From NCBI GenBank assembly GCA_000320605.2, contig KB445791.1, forward strand, positions 2,785,057-2,849,056: a stretch of 64,000 nt of DNA. Reading direction: 5' to 3'. Below, piece after piece: positions 1-11,300 of the stretch; the stretch's first letter is position 1; every line of letters starts with the position of its first letter. The position numbers and the translations under genes were made by a program. Source of the stretch: Gelatoporia subvermispora B (taxonomy: Eukaryota > Basidiomycota > Agaricomycetes > Polyporales > Gelatoporiaceae). The notes below the pieces were generated by a model that was given only the letters and a program-made list of their open reading frames with translations, made no database searches and had not been told where the DNA came from.

Positions 1-1
1 C

Positions 2-566
2 CGTCTACCGGACGGAAATGCGGTACAGGTTCGTACACAGTCGCTGTGATACCCATGCGACCTGACAAGTAGCGGAAAAGCTTGGGCCCGAACGCTTCCG
101 TGCGCCTGAAATTCTGTTCAACCCAGAGTTGATTGGCCAGGAGTATGCTGGCGTACACCAGGTGGTCGTTGACGCTATCAACCGGGTCGACTTGGACCTA
201 CGGAAGTCGCTCTTCTCGAACATTGTTCTCAGTGGTGGTAGCACGCTTTGCCGCGGTGAGCTTAACCGTGTTTCGCCCCAAGTGTATTGTTAAATTCTGC
301 ATAGGATTTGGTGATCGTCTGCTCAACGAGGTCAAAAAGCTCGCACTCAAGGACGTCAAGATCAAGATCTATGCCCCACCGGAACGCAAGTATTCGACAT
401 GGATAGGCGGGTCAATTCTCGCTGGTCTGAATACTTTCAAGAAGGTATGGTCTTTCAGGCCCTTTGGGTCATGTCTTAGCTTAGATGCACTCTCTTTCAG
501 ATGTGGGTTTCGGCAGAGGAGTATCAAGAAGACCCTGATATCATTCACAAGAAATTGGGTTTCTGA
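2..566 (+). CDS. ARP1: Actin-related protein 1 (Arp1/centractin), C-terminal part
   Basis: This is the 3' end of a gene that begins left of the window. Coding exons are 2-28, 81-255, 305-444 and 501-566, with GT..AG introns between them and a TGA stop. The spliced protein contains the actin-fold segments [29 protein letters not shown] and [16 protein letters not shown], and ends in KKLGF. The [13 protein letters not shown] stretch matches Arp1 better than conventional actin (inference from family memory). Arp1 forms the short filament of dynactin, which links dynein to cargo and drives nuclear migration in hyphae. Only about 135 codons are visible. Arp1 versus another Arp rests on remembered family signatures. 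Confidence 0.88.
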
Positions 567-888
567 GACATTGATACTGCGCTCCATCTGCGCCGTGCCC
601 TCAGTTAGCGGATCATATCCTATCTTCCGATAATGATACCCGTCTTGTACTGTTTTCGTAATGCACATATATATCCCTTACTGAACCAAGACCCGTACAT
701 TTTGCCGTGAAGCCGGAAAGTATGGACACAGCAATTGACTGGTATGATCCGCATGCGCATAAGGACATGAGCATTAAAGGAGAAAAACGGGCATACGCAA
801 TGGGATACAGCTTTTGCGAGTGCGAGAAAAGAGCGATATGCAATGCACGATGTGACGAGACCGAAGTGATACATAGAGCGCCCAACCT
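567..888. other. Intergenic, convergent 3' region between Arp1 and RPS24
   Basis: This stretch separates the Arp1 stop from the RPS24 stop on the opposite strand. It should hold both 3' untranslated regions. I see no conserved coding segment, repeat or RNA gene in it. Confidence 0.5.
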
Positions 889-1586
889 CTACTTGCCCTT
901 CTTCGGAGGCTCGGCAGCCTTGGACTTTTTCGTGCCACGGAGCTACGATGAAAGACTTTAAAACACAACAGCCAGATCGATTCATGGATGTCACACACCT
1001 TCTTCGCACGGTTCTTCCTCTCCTTGCGGAGCTTGCGAGAAGTCTTCGTGGGGGCAGTCTCGAGTCCCGACTGAACAAAACGGATCAGAGGGGACTATGA
1101 TACACAGGACACTGAGAGACGCACCCGAATCAACCGGTACTTGGGCTCGAACTTCCGCTGGGAAGCCTCGTCATCGTAGATCAGGGCGAAACCAGTGCTC
1201 CGGCCGCCACCAAAGTGTGTCCGGAAACCGAAGGGTACAACGCGCGCCTTCTCCGTCTTGTAGATGGCTGCGAGCTTCTCAGAGAGCTCATCCTTGGAGA
1301 CGTTCGCCCGCGAGGGGTGGAGGACCTCCACGACAAATTGGCGGCGAGCCAGAAGGCGGTTGGTGATGAATTTGCGGGTGCGGATGGTGACGGGTGCTGC
1401 TGCGTCGGCCTGGGGAGGAAGGGAGTAACAGAGGGTCAGTAATGCGTCCAGTCCCTGCCCAGGCACTCGCGTGCCATCCGGAAGTCATCGCAGCCATCCA
1501 TCCCCTAATGGCGCGAATCAAGCCCTGCTATCTCTACCAACCACCCTCTGGACGTCTAGCAGCATGCTGGCATGAACACTCACCAT
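889..1586 (-). CDS. RPS24: 40S ribosomal protein eS24 (RPS24)
   Basis: Spliced exons on the minus strand are 1584-1586, 1125-1409, 999-1070 and 889-942, giving 137 residues, close to the usual length of eS24. The first coding exon is the ATG alone, followed at once by GTGAGT, an arrangement common in fungal ribosomal protein genes. The protein starts [15 protein letters not shown], carries the family block [14 protein letters not shown], and ends in a basic, Lys-rich tail ([13 protein letters not shown]). eS24 is a structural protein of the small ribosomal subunit needed for pre-18S rRNA maturation. The gene is divergent from the membrane-protein gene at 1834, with about 250 bp of shared upstream DNA. 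Confidence 0.95.
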
Positions 1587-1751
1587 GGTTAGTACCCCAG
1601 CTTTTGATTTTCCTTTACCTTGGCGACTGAGCCCGCTGAGATGTTTTCCACAGTGAGCGGACGAGGGTCGTTCCAAACAGTTGTAAATACAAATGTGGCT
1701 GAACTCCAATGGCGCGCGCTTCCCCAGATCCCCCGGGCCAACTCCGCACAG

Positions 1752-1767
1752 CCTAGCGCTCGCTAGG
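1752..1767. repeat. Short perfect inverted repeat in a divergent promoter
   Basis: Seven-base arms CCTAGCG and CGCTAGG flank a CT spacer. It lies between the divergent starts of RPS24 (1586, minus) and the membrane-protein gene (1834, plus). It could be a dimeric factor site, but nothing in the sequence proves function. Confidence 0.35.
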
Positions 1768-1833
1768 AGTCGTCCATGTCTCGTCTCTCAGAACAACTCT
1801 AGTACTTATTACATTCTCTAGACGACCACTTCA

Positions 1834-2635
1834 ATGACCTCCACTAATTTCGCCTCATCATTCGCGCCATATGTAAGGCGATCATCCCCCCGATTGACCG
1901 CTACAATTGACGCACTGGTCGCGTGCAGACCCCCCCACCAGACGACCCCGCTTACGCATCGTCCTCAAAGCCCGCATCCAGGCCATGGTTCCCAGTGCAT
2001 GGCTCCTCGACCCAAGCCACATCCTATCAGTCCGGTGGCATTCCTACCTTCAATACCTCGCAGGCAGGTGGACTGGGTGCCACGGAGAATGCTGAGACTG
2101 AGAACGGCAGCAATATGTGGGAGACGCGTTACGGCTTGAGGGTAGACATGTTGGCAGCCTTCGCATACCTCCTAGGTCCAATTTCTGGTGAAGATTATTG
2201 CCGTCGCGAATGCATCCCAAATGCTCACATTATTGAGATAGCGCTGGCTCTCTTGATTGTGGAAACACATAATGACTACGTGCGCTTCCACGGTGCGAAC
2301 GCTGCCTTCGCTGATATTCACATTAGCTTGCTAATGTCCGCAATCATAAGCATATCAATCTGCCTTGTTATCAACACCTTTGGTCTTGCTACGCATTTTG
2401 GCGTCGCTTCTGCAATTTCCCCCGTTTCTACGCACAATGTTCACTTTGTTGGTCATTATACCTATCTTATACATGGCGTACGTAGGCATACTTACCGCGT
2501 GAGATTTGATTCCATACTGAACCTACTTCATTTTGTAGCTGGCAAGCATACATTGATGCAGCACGAAATGGGCTTGTTCGTTTCCAGTTGCCGGGAATCG
2601 GACCTATGGCGGATCGCTGGGTATCAGAAGAGTGA
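1834..2635 (+). CDS. Small multi-pass membrane protein, DUF4870/Tic20-like
   Basis: Five exons (1834-1872, 1929-2187, 2242-2292, 2351-2477, 2539-2635) splice in frame to 190 residues. The first 80 or so residues are Ser/Pro/Gln-rich and probably cytosolic. Then follows ETRYGLRVDMLAAFAYLLGP, a hydrophobic segment, the amphipathic block VETHNDYVRFHAYQSAL, a strongly hydrophobic Leu-rich helix, and a tail with WQAYIDAARN. This order (Arg-containing lead-in, helix, charged HAYQSAL loop, helices) is what I remember of fungal DUF4870/Tic20-like membrane proteins of unknown function. The family name is from memory. The exon structure is well supported because every junction restores a conserved-looking frame. 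Confidence 0.75.
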
Positions 2636-2913
2636 CACTTGTACTTTATTGCGTGTATCTATTGACATCTCGACAATTTGTGAGACGTTTGCTTCAGTGA
2701 GCTCTGTGTGCCCAGTAGTTCGTCTTCCCTTGCAAGTAGAGTGTAGATAGATTGTTAGCCATGCAAACGACAGAGAACCTGGGTATCAATATACACAACG
2801 ATGCGAGGACTAGTTCTACAGATACACGAGGTCCTGCCTGTGATCATACATAGTCGTATAGAGACATAAGACACGACAAGAGAATAACTGTCCTCCGAAG
2901 AAAACGCCCAAGT

Positions 2914-3825
2914 CTACCGCAGCACAAGGCACAGCCCAAGCATTTCGATACCCGATTCGCAGGTAACGTCGGTTGCTTGGCCGTCAAGCGCCTGCAAGAG
3001 AGGCTGCATGTCGTTCAGGATTCCGTCCGTCATGTTCTCTACGGCGTCCAAGGTCTCGTCGATGATACACTTGATGTCATATACCACTATTGTATGAATA
3101 CTGATGAGTCACGGAAACAAGGAAACAGCGCTTTCACGTACAAGGACCAATAAGAGGACCAAGAGTTGGGTCGTTGTTGATCATTTCACTGAGATCGTTG
3201 AGCGAGTACTTGACATCATTGACTGTGTTTTTCATCATAGTCTCGACTTGATTGCTTGAATCGTAGTTCGCAAGACCCTTGTCTTGAGCAAGCCAGGCAA
3301 GAAGGCCGGCCCAACTCTTGAGGTTGGAGGAAAAGCTCGTGACCGCCGAGACAGTCTGCTGTCTGTAGTTCGCGTTAGGGCTCGCCGATGTGCTGGACAT
3401 TTGGTTCCGAATATTGCCTTGATTTACACTACTCAGCAGGTATCGTCATCAAAGATTACAAGCTTACTGATGGCCTGCGCATTCTGGTGAATGCCACTGG
3501 AGTAACTGTTCATCATGTTGATGTCGTCAAGAATGCTGGTGGCGTCCTGCCTAGGAACCTGAGTATGTCCAGAAGATATGGCAGGTAAAGCAGAGCGGGC
3601 GACCAGATGTCCGAGATCCTCGTGGGCGACCGTGTCACTCTCGGAGCGAGGAAGTCGTGTGCTTGTCTTGACATAGACATCACGAGCGTACTGAGAGTAG
3701 GCTGTGACCAGGGGAAGAGGCAGAGGGGACGCAAGCGCAGGCGCAGCCGCGAAAGGGGTGCCGACCAGGGCGACCAGGGCGGTAGCTTGAAGTGCTGCCA
3801 GGAGGACACGGGAAACTGAAGGCAT
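2914..3825 (-). CDS. Predicted secreted protein of unknown function, 268 aa
   Basis: Three exons (3468-3825, 3142-3417, 2914-3086) give 268 residues. The N-terminus MPSVSRVLLAALQATALVAL, followed by an Ala-rich stretch, is a classical signal peptide. The rest is soluble, Ser/Asn-rich, with few cysteines, including a DIKC..DET segment and a C-terminal TCESGIEMLGLCL. I do not recognise a catalytic motif; similar small secreted proteins of unknown role are common in Agaricomycetes. The ATG at 3825 was chosen over an in-frame ATG at 3957 because a TATA-like element sits at 3967-3975, too close upstream of 3957 to leave a leader, and because 3825 puts the signal peptide at the start. The PriA-like gene lies just upstream on the same strand. 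Confidence 0.72.
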
Positions 3826-3966
3826 GACTCGAGAAGTCGAACTAGATAAATTATATGAAACTAGCGCGACTAGCGCAGCTAGGGTATTAGGAAGGTGGTA
3901 GAGTAGAGGAAGGAGAGGTGCGTGTTGAGAGCAAGACGCTACGGAATGCAAGTTCAACTTGAACAG

Positions 3967-3975
3967 TTCTTATAG
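3967..3975 (-). promoter_or_regulatory. TATA-like element of the secreted-protein gene
   Basis: On the minus strand this reads CTATAAGAA, about 145 bp before the chosen ATG at 3825. Position and sequence fit a core promoter, which also argues for the downstream start codon. Confidence 0.5.
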
Positions 3976-4436
3976 CCCCGCCCACGACAGAACCTTATCG
4001 TCTCTCGCTTCCCATTGGACCCCGCGTCGCGTCGCGATCACGTGCTGAGACTTTGTCAGACGCCTGCCGCAGCGGCGCGACCACGCCGACCAGCAACCAC
4101 AGACGAACGCTCGAAGAAAAAGCACAACAATAAATTATACCATTGAAGGACCAAACAACACTGTGGTCAGAGTACGTGTAAGGTATGTAGACTAGTCCGG
4201 GCGTGTGCCTACGCCGACCAGAGTCCAAGCGGAGCGTTGATCATGGTCATAGCAGAACATGCTGCCTAAAACTCCAGGTATCCAATATCCAAGCAGGAGG
4301 CACATGAGGGAATGTGAGCAAAAAGAATGGAAGGTCCAATCAAGGCGGGGCGATTTTAGTCCATATCAGGACATCAAACGGTAGTGTTCCTCGTCTTCGT
4401 TCGCGTCGCACCATACGCGACCTGCGAGCGCGCAGC

Positions 4437-5205
4437 TCAAAGTTTGATGCACGACTTGCCATCAGAAGCGCGCTTGTAACCTGCCATGCAGGTGTACACT
4501 GTTGACAGCTCATCAGGACACGAACCATCCAGAAAATGTCGACGGTCTCACCTGCGCAGACACCGTGGTTGCAACCAACGTTCCATACACCCTCGATGGC
4601 GGTGCAGTCCTGACCTGCTCCCGTAGAGGCACAACCTCCGCAAGATTCGAGCTCGGCATCGGTGTCAATGCACTCGTAGTCACCGGTGAGACCGTTAGCA
4701 CCCGCGATCGGGCACGCGTCCAAGGAGTTAGGGCAGAGCGCCGTCGCGCGTGACTTCATGGCACGTTTCTTGTAGTGATTATTGGATCCACCAGGCTTGC
4801 CAGACGGCTTTGGCGGGTTCGCAGGCGGGGTGCTGGGGTTGCCGTTGTCACCCTGACAGCACTTAGACTGCGACTGGTTCCACTCCCAACCCTCGGAACA
4901 TTGGGGAGGGGGCTGGTTCGCAGCAGGAGGCTGGTGTGGAACACAGCACTGCTTCTCGTCATGCCAGTCCCATCCGGACTGGGGGCAAGACGAGCCCTTC
5001 GGTGGCGGAGGAGGGCTGGGATTTCCTCCATATGGGACACAGCAGCTCTTCTCTTCGTAGCTGACGATCATTGCATCAATTCAGGCGATCCAGCATGACG
5101 AAGGCATTACGCTTACAGGAAGTTGTTATCCCCGCATGAGTCGCCGGTGGCGAGGACGAAGGGAAGCGCGGCGGCGACAAGGAGAATGCGGGTGATCAGC
5201 GTCAT
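4437..5205 (-). CDS. PriA-like cysteine-rich secreted protein
   Basis: Exons 5117-5205, 4552-5060 and 4437-4498 give 219 residues. A signal peptide ([19 protein letters not shown]) leads into three related Cys-rich units, each with a CC pair ([22 protein letters not shown]). Two of them contain a GWDW/GWEW core, and Pro-rich linkers separate them. The C-terminal half holds [34 protein letters not shown] and CMAGYK, which I recall as the signature of Lentinula edodes PriA, a gene expressed strongly in primordia. The last intron splits the GVCA/VYTC region in frame. The protein is probably extracellular or wall-associated and disulfide-bonded. Its biochemical role is unknown. A second secreted-protein gene follows on the same strand. 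Confidence 0.85.
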
Positions 5206-6086
5206 GGTCAAGGATCGTGGACTGGAATGAGCGACGGCGAAAAGAACAACGAGAGAGGAACGAAGGCGAGGGGATGGAAAACAACAATCGTCCCTCGTCG
5301 TTATATATCAAGATCTCTGTCCCGATCCCGTCGAGACCCGCAGGTCGGGAGGTTGTATAAGCGACGCACAACCACATCATGATCCCCAGAATTCCACAGG
5401 CGCGGCGAACAGTCACAGCTCTGATACGGACATCATCAACGGAATTTTGCTACGCTGGGATGTATCCTCATGAATGACATTGCATACGACTGTTCGTCAA
5501 TGTTAAAACATTGTGTGGGATCCCGCAGGGGCTTCATGAGGAACCCGAAGGCCTTGCTTGATATGGGAACAACGGCTAGATGTGCAAGCGGTCAGTCGGC
5601 GTCGCGGGGCCGCTTGTGAGTCTGGTGACGTTGCTGGCCTGCGTATGTAAGACCAGCGTGCACGCTAACAGGTCCTCAGCCATTAGACCGCTGGGATGAT
5701 AAGCAAAGGCACATGCGGGACTTCCTTTGAAGGGCATGGCCGTATTGAGAAGGAGATCGGACTGAAGAACGGCCGCTGAGGCCTTGTTGCCAGGACGTCG
5801 CCAACTTGCCGCCCTCACACGTATGGCGTTTTCTTGGCAGATCGGCTGCCGACCAGAACTTCCAGAGCGGTCTATCCGGCCATCTTTGTTGTGCAAGATA
5901 TCTAGACCTAATTTATTGACGGTTGATTCCAGCCGAAATGTCAGACTGCGAATGGTGTACATTACAATTTGTTGTCTTCGACCCGGGAATCGTTCGTATT
6001 ATAGAAGTCAAAGAATGGAAAAGTCAAAGCGTACGATACAACGTATATCCCATCCCTTCACGCTGTCATCGGTGTCAGCAGAAAGC
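5206..6086. other. Intergenic: PriA-like promoter and PP2A-A 3' flank
   Basis: Apart from the TATA element I see no supportable gene. A minus-strand open frame at 5576-5962 (128 codons) has no recognisable motif, signal peptide or splice partner and looks fortuitous. Confidence 0.5.
5301..5308 (-). promoter_or_regulatory. TATA box of the PriA-like gene
   Basis: On the minus strand this reads ATATATAA, roughly 95-100 bp before the ATG at 5205. The spacing suits a highly expressed, inducible basidiomycete gene. Confidence 0.6.
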
Positions 6087-8312
6087 TCATAGCTCCGCTG
6101 AGATATAGAACTCACCTCCGAGTTCGTGGGCTTTCTGCAGTGCGCGCAGCGCAAAATAGCGCACATCAGCGTCCTGGTCGTTCTTTTGAACGTCCAGCAC
6201 TGGGATGATCTTCTGCTGTATGAGCTGGCGGCCCTCAGGGGTACCGCCGAACGTCTCTACAAGCACCTCTAGCGCTTTCGCAACATTAAAGCGGATGTTA
6301 GGGATAGTATCTCCCCCGAGCTGGAGAAGAGCGTCGAGGATCTCGCCCCGGATGACGTCCAGGGTCAATGACGGGGCGATGGTCTATACGGGCGGTTGTG
6401 GTCAGACATAGCTATACCAAGTTGCCTCAGAACTCACAGTGATAGCTTGGACTGTAGTCATGCGGTATAGGTAGTTGGGATGTTGTCCCATGCCGACGAC
6501 TTTCGGCACGATCTGCTCCTTCGCCCATTCCACCCCGAAGACCTCCGTTAACTTCTTCAGGTTGACCGTTGCCGCCTCCCGAATGCTGTAGACGGTATCA
6601 CCGAGCCAGGACATGCACAAATTGCCCAGTTGCTCGTCGAAGAACGATTTACCAAGTTGCGTGGCGAGGAGGGGGATATATTCAATGATGGCCTGTCGGA
6701 CACGCCACGACTTGTCCTCTGCCAGCTCGACGATTGCAGGAAGCAAGCTGTCCCTCAGGAGTTCGATGCCAATGACTAGTGCAGGTATGAGTGGCAGGTG
6801 GTGCTAGTATGGGTTACCACAATCATACCTTCGTTCACTTGTTCAAGCTTGCTGATAATATTCAGTCTTACCTCGGGAAACTCATCTTTGAGCAAATGAA
6901 GGAATAGAGGGAGTAGATGTTCAATAGTAGCTTCCTTGCCCAGTAAAGGAGCGAGCCCGTTGATCTGGTTCGCAAGTGCTGCACGCACATGCTGGGAGGT
7001 GTCGTGGCAGAGGTCTCGCACACATGGCACAACGCGTGCCAGGATGACCTCCTTCTCGAGTTGTTTTGAGAAGCCTTTACAGACCATTAGAACACTGATA
7101 AAAAACAATGAAGTGGGTAAGCTCACCAGGAATTTGTCCCGCCGCCGCCGTCCGAACCTCCGCCTCATTGTCCTTGAGAAGTTGCACGTAATGACCGATC
7201 AACTCCTCTCGCACCAACTCCTGTCCAACAGCTTCCGCAAGCTTTCGGCAGGTAATTATGATTAGCGTCAGAGTACGCAATATGATCCCATTACCGACCT
7301 CATTGAAGTGACTGGCAGCCATGTACCGCACCCTCCAGCTCTTGTCAGAGATAGTATTGCGCATCGGCTTGAGCAGTTGCTCCTTGACTTCGGCCGGCGT
7401 AAGTTGCTGAGCGATTGCGATAAGGTCTTCCACAGTAAGCAGGCGGACAGAGTCTTGATCGTCGGCTTGGAGTTTGCGGTAAATGGCGAGACCCTCGGTC
7501 AAAACATGCGGTTTGGCGAACTTCGTTACGAGAGGCTAAGGGAGATATCAGCAGATGGCCAATCGTGACAAAACGAAGTAGCCATACCCCTAGCCACTTC
7601 GCAGCTGCTCTCCGGACCATGGGCGTATCATCAGATCCCAGAGATGCGAATCCCTTTCGTAACTCGTCTTGGAGCGAGGTAGAGACTTTATCATAGACCG
7701 GCGCGTACAGAGCACACGACGATGTCCGAGAGGTGAACCACTCTCCGCGTGACAGCCGTTGAAGAAGAGGGATGTAGTATTGCTCGACCTGGGCTTGATT
7801 CAAGATCGCGGAGATTTTGGTGATGGATTCGGCGGCCTACATGAACGAAGATACGCTTGTGAGCGCTCTACTCGGAGTGGAACACGGCCGTAGTGAGTGC
7901 GACATATGGGCATAAATCTCACCTTATCCCTCACGAGGGTCTCCTCGACCGCAGACAGGTTCTCCAGCGGACCAAGCAAGACATGCGCGTGCTCTGCACC
8001 GCCGATGTACTCGTGGAAGTCCTGTCCAAGCTCCTCCGCAAGCGCCAGTAGAACTTCATCCTCGTCGTCTACAGATTCTTGCAGGAATGGTATAAGCTCG
8101 TCCCGTGCACGCTCTGGTCCCAGGGCCAGCGCGATGGTGGAGATGCGATGAATCGCGTTCAGTCGTAGCTGGACATCCTCCGACCGCAACTCATCCATCA
8201 GGATAGCAATCGGAGCAATCTTTGGGGTTCAAGAACCAGCGTCAGCATTGTCGGAACACGGTGTGCAGCAACGACATGCACTCACGTCGTCGACAGAGAA
8301 TCCTGGATCCAT
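6087..8312 (-). CDS. TPD3: PP2A scaffold subunit A (PR65/Tpd3)
   Basis: About 600 residues in eight exons, the length of PR65. Exon 1 (8286-8312) encodes MDPGFSVDD; exon 2 is 7923-8219, exon 3 is 7588-7836, and exon 4 starts at 7520. The protein is almost entirely HEAT repeats, each about 39 residues, with the recurring pattern D.SWRVR, as in [10 protein letters not shown] and [11 protein letters not shown]. Other family blocks are [23 protein letters not shown] and [12 protein letters not shown]. The subunit is a horseshoe scaffold that binds the PP2A catalytic subunit and a regulatory B subunit. One junction near 7305 is uncertain: keeping the family spacing needs a weak GTCGGT donor. Other junctions are ordinary GT..AG. 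Confidence 0.95.
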
Positions 8313-11300
8313 GTTGGACTACAACGCGGGATGCTGTTGGAGTGATCTGGTCAAATGAGCTGGCAAACGAAAGGGACCTGGATGCACCAATTACGGAGAT
8401 GACAAAGTTGCGACGCAGATATGATCGTTCAAGGTCGGACTGAAGGAGCTGAGGATGGAAACGTTGAAGGGACTCTAACGGTGATGACCGTGTTTGGCCA
8501 GATATGGTGCGGCTCGCGCCCCTCATGCGCGTCTCCCACGTCGCGCTTTAGTGCCACTATTTGCTGGCGGCGCGGGCAGACTGCGGCCTACCCCAACCTT
8601 CCATCGTTGCTCGCAATCGCTCCACGCAGTATTGAATTGATGTTGAATGAGACGCATGATGATCTCAAGCTCTAAATCCGAACTCTTCGCAAGAAGGCGG
8701 TATGTCAGACATCATCGTACATGCGCCTCAGCGCTTCTCCCCGCCGCAGTCGTAACTATGTCGGGCGGTTTGAAAGTCATACATCAGCCATTCAGAGTGA
8801 AACGAGTGTTCACAATGGCAGAACGTCGCGCGGTGATGATAATTAAACAGGGTGTCCAAGCGGCGCTCAGGCGGATCTGCAGAGTTTCTAAAAAAATTCA
8901 TTGCTTGAACGACAGTTGGAACTGCGTTGTATGCTTCCACACTTGTATACATTCTACCGACAACTGCGGACACAGCGCCACCTCAGAACTGTACAAACAC
9001 GTACCTTGAATGATCCACATGAGCGGAGCGAAAACCAAAGTGATTCTTCGCGAAGAAGAAAGAGTCCAAAAATTATGCGGACTAGTGACTGCGCAAAGCA
9101 CAATGACTTCTGGCGGACAAATTGCAACAAGTGCAGATCGCATACCAGGACCGCAGACCCGTCGTTACCGCTGCAAGAGCGGCTCCGAGTCAAGGTATAA
9201 GGACCAGGGTCCCTCCCATCCGACAATGGGGGCCACGATGAACGTGCGGCGCATTCTACAGCCGGATTTCCGAACTGCTCGACATGCTCAATGAACGAAA
9301 CTCGGTTTCTAAGTTTCCATTGGCATGCAAAGATGCGAGTACGCCAGAGCTGCGCAACGCAGACGGCATCTACTGAAAGGACGTCAGCAAAGAACATCGA
9401 GGAAACTCTGGAGATAACCGTACCTTGGCAAGACCTAGGGCGAGCTTCACGAACGCCGTTCATAGAACGACGCCGTTACAGCACCACCCCAAGCGCCTAT
9501 CGTTGGCAACCCACAGCTTGCGCCGACAGGTACCTCCGTGTTGTGGTCGGAAGTGCGACCTCGCAACTTCCTGAAGCCACAGTGTAAGCGCAGATCTCTG
9601 CAGCTTTCATAACTCCAATATTGCATGCGTCATAGTGAAGTGCAAGTTAAGCAACTTTCTATGCCTACTAAGCTGGGCGAACTGCACCGCACATCGATGA
9701 GACGCGCGACATGTCTCGATGGAAAAGCAGAGCCGCAAGCAGCTCGCCCATCCTCGTGGACATGTGGAATGCAGCTCCAGCAGCGTCGTAGGGCATCAAC
9801 TGATTACACCTGGCTCGTCCAAGATAGCGCTCTGGCGCGTAAGATGTACGCGCAGACTGCCAGTAGATGCCATAGCACCCTTGCACAGTCCTTGCAAAGC
9901 AATCTTGTTGAGCAGTGATCTCGATTCCATGATCATAGTACTGTGCGTCGTGATTCGCAAGTATGTAACGTGTCTTTGTGAACGTGATGGGACATCTGAT
10001 TGGCTTCTTCAACATTGAAGGCAACAGCGAGGACGATTTCAGGATCGTAGCGGCGAGCAATCGCGGGAGTCGCAATGTTCGTGATCTGCGATGTGTGTCG
10101 ATGCGATGAAGGTTTCGTGTGTCAACAGCAAGATCTCGGGTGCGTATCTTTGCACAGCGTTCCGTCCCGTCACGCCAGAGCGCATGGGGAGCCGACAACG
10201 GATGAAGCCATCTGTCTCGTACACCTCGACCAGGACTGCCATGGCTGGACTGCGTGAAAGCAGTGGAAGTTAGGACACGCTATGCAGCGACGCAAGCGCG
10301 TAACAAGGCCGGTAGCACACCTCAACGGTGGCATCCCGAGAACGAGCAAGACGATCGTGACACGGTTGCATTTTCCTACGGCTGGGTTCTAGGAGGCCGA
10401 AGCGTGAAAATCCCGTGCAGGCGGGCAACCGTCGGAGGGCTCGAGAGAGCATTCGCCTATGATGGGCTGAAATGGACGAGATCCGATGCAGCTGCGACCC
10501 GTTTGCGGCAAGCGAGCGCGCAGTGACGACTGGGTTCTCGGAGCCTGATGGATCTGTGCATTTCCCACTGGCAGTAATGTCATCTTCGCCTGGATCGGTA
10601 CGGTTGGCCTGGGGAATCGCGTTCGCCGAAGAGCACCATTGATCGTGGAGCATGCACCGTTCGTCTGCTGTAGTTCGAACCATGCGGGAGTAAGGCTGTG
10701 AAGCCAGGCAAACAGCCGTGTGGGATGAGACCCAGCACTAAGACTGTAATACCCTGGGTGGGAACCCAGAACGGGTGTGGGTGAAGTTGACCCTGAGCTG
10801 GTAAGCTCATGACCATACGGTCAGATAAGGGTTGATTGGGTAGTGGATTGGACCAAGACGTATCGTCAATCCTGAGCTGGTGTGCCGTCGGCATTCCACC
10901 TTGACTCGTACGTATTCGAGCGCTCGATAGGACGGATTGGGCGGTCGTCAATCCCGAGCTGGGGAGCTCATTGGCATATGTAGCCAGGGCGGGTGGGCCC
11001 ATATAGGGGGTGATAGGATACGCGATCCCGAGCTAGTATAGCTCATTGGCGGTGATGCCAGGGTTCAATGCGTGAACGACGAACTTTCCCCTTTGCACCA
11101 CAGTGCGAGGACATCCTGATAGTCCGAGGGCCTCAGGGACATCCAAAGGGGTCGTCGGCCATGCTTGCCCAAGGCGGTATTGCCTTCCAGCCGGCTGACT
11201 CCCCGCTGCGCATAAAGCACACGTATCAGTCGATTGCTCAACAGAGCCTCGTGCTGACAGGAGCAAGGAGATTCCGCTGAATCTAGTGCATTAAGAACGA

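Noticed and set aside
3433..3957. N-terminal extension of the secreted-protein gene to an upstream ATG
   Set aside because: It would start almost at the TATA-like element and bury the signal peptide inside the protein.
5576..5962. Minus-strand open frame of 128 codons
   Set aside because: No motif, signal peptide or splice partner; lies in a promoter/3' region; composition not protein-like.
7240..7310. Possible frameshift in the PP2A scaffold gene
   Set aside because: A splice using a GTCGGT donor and the GAAAG acceptor restores the family length; more likely a weak splice site than a mutation.
9668..10198. Minus-strand open frame of 176 codons
   Set aside because: Rich in Arg, Cys and His without recognisable blocks; overlapping frames on both strands are equally long.
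10668..10685. B-box-like GGTTCGAAC (minus), possible tRNA
   Set aside because: No A box at the right distance and no cloverleaf can be folded around it.
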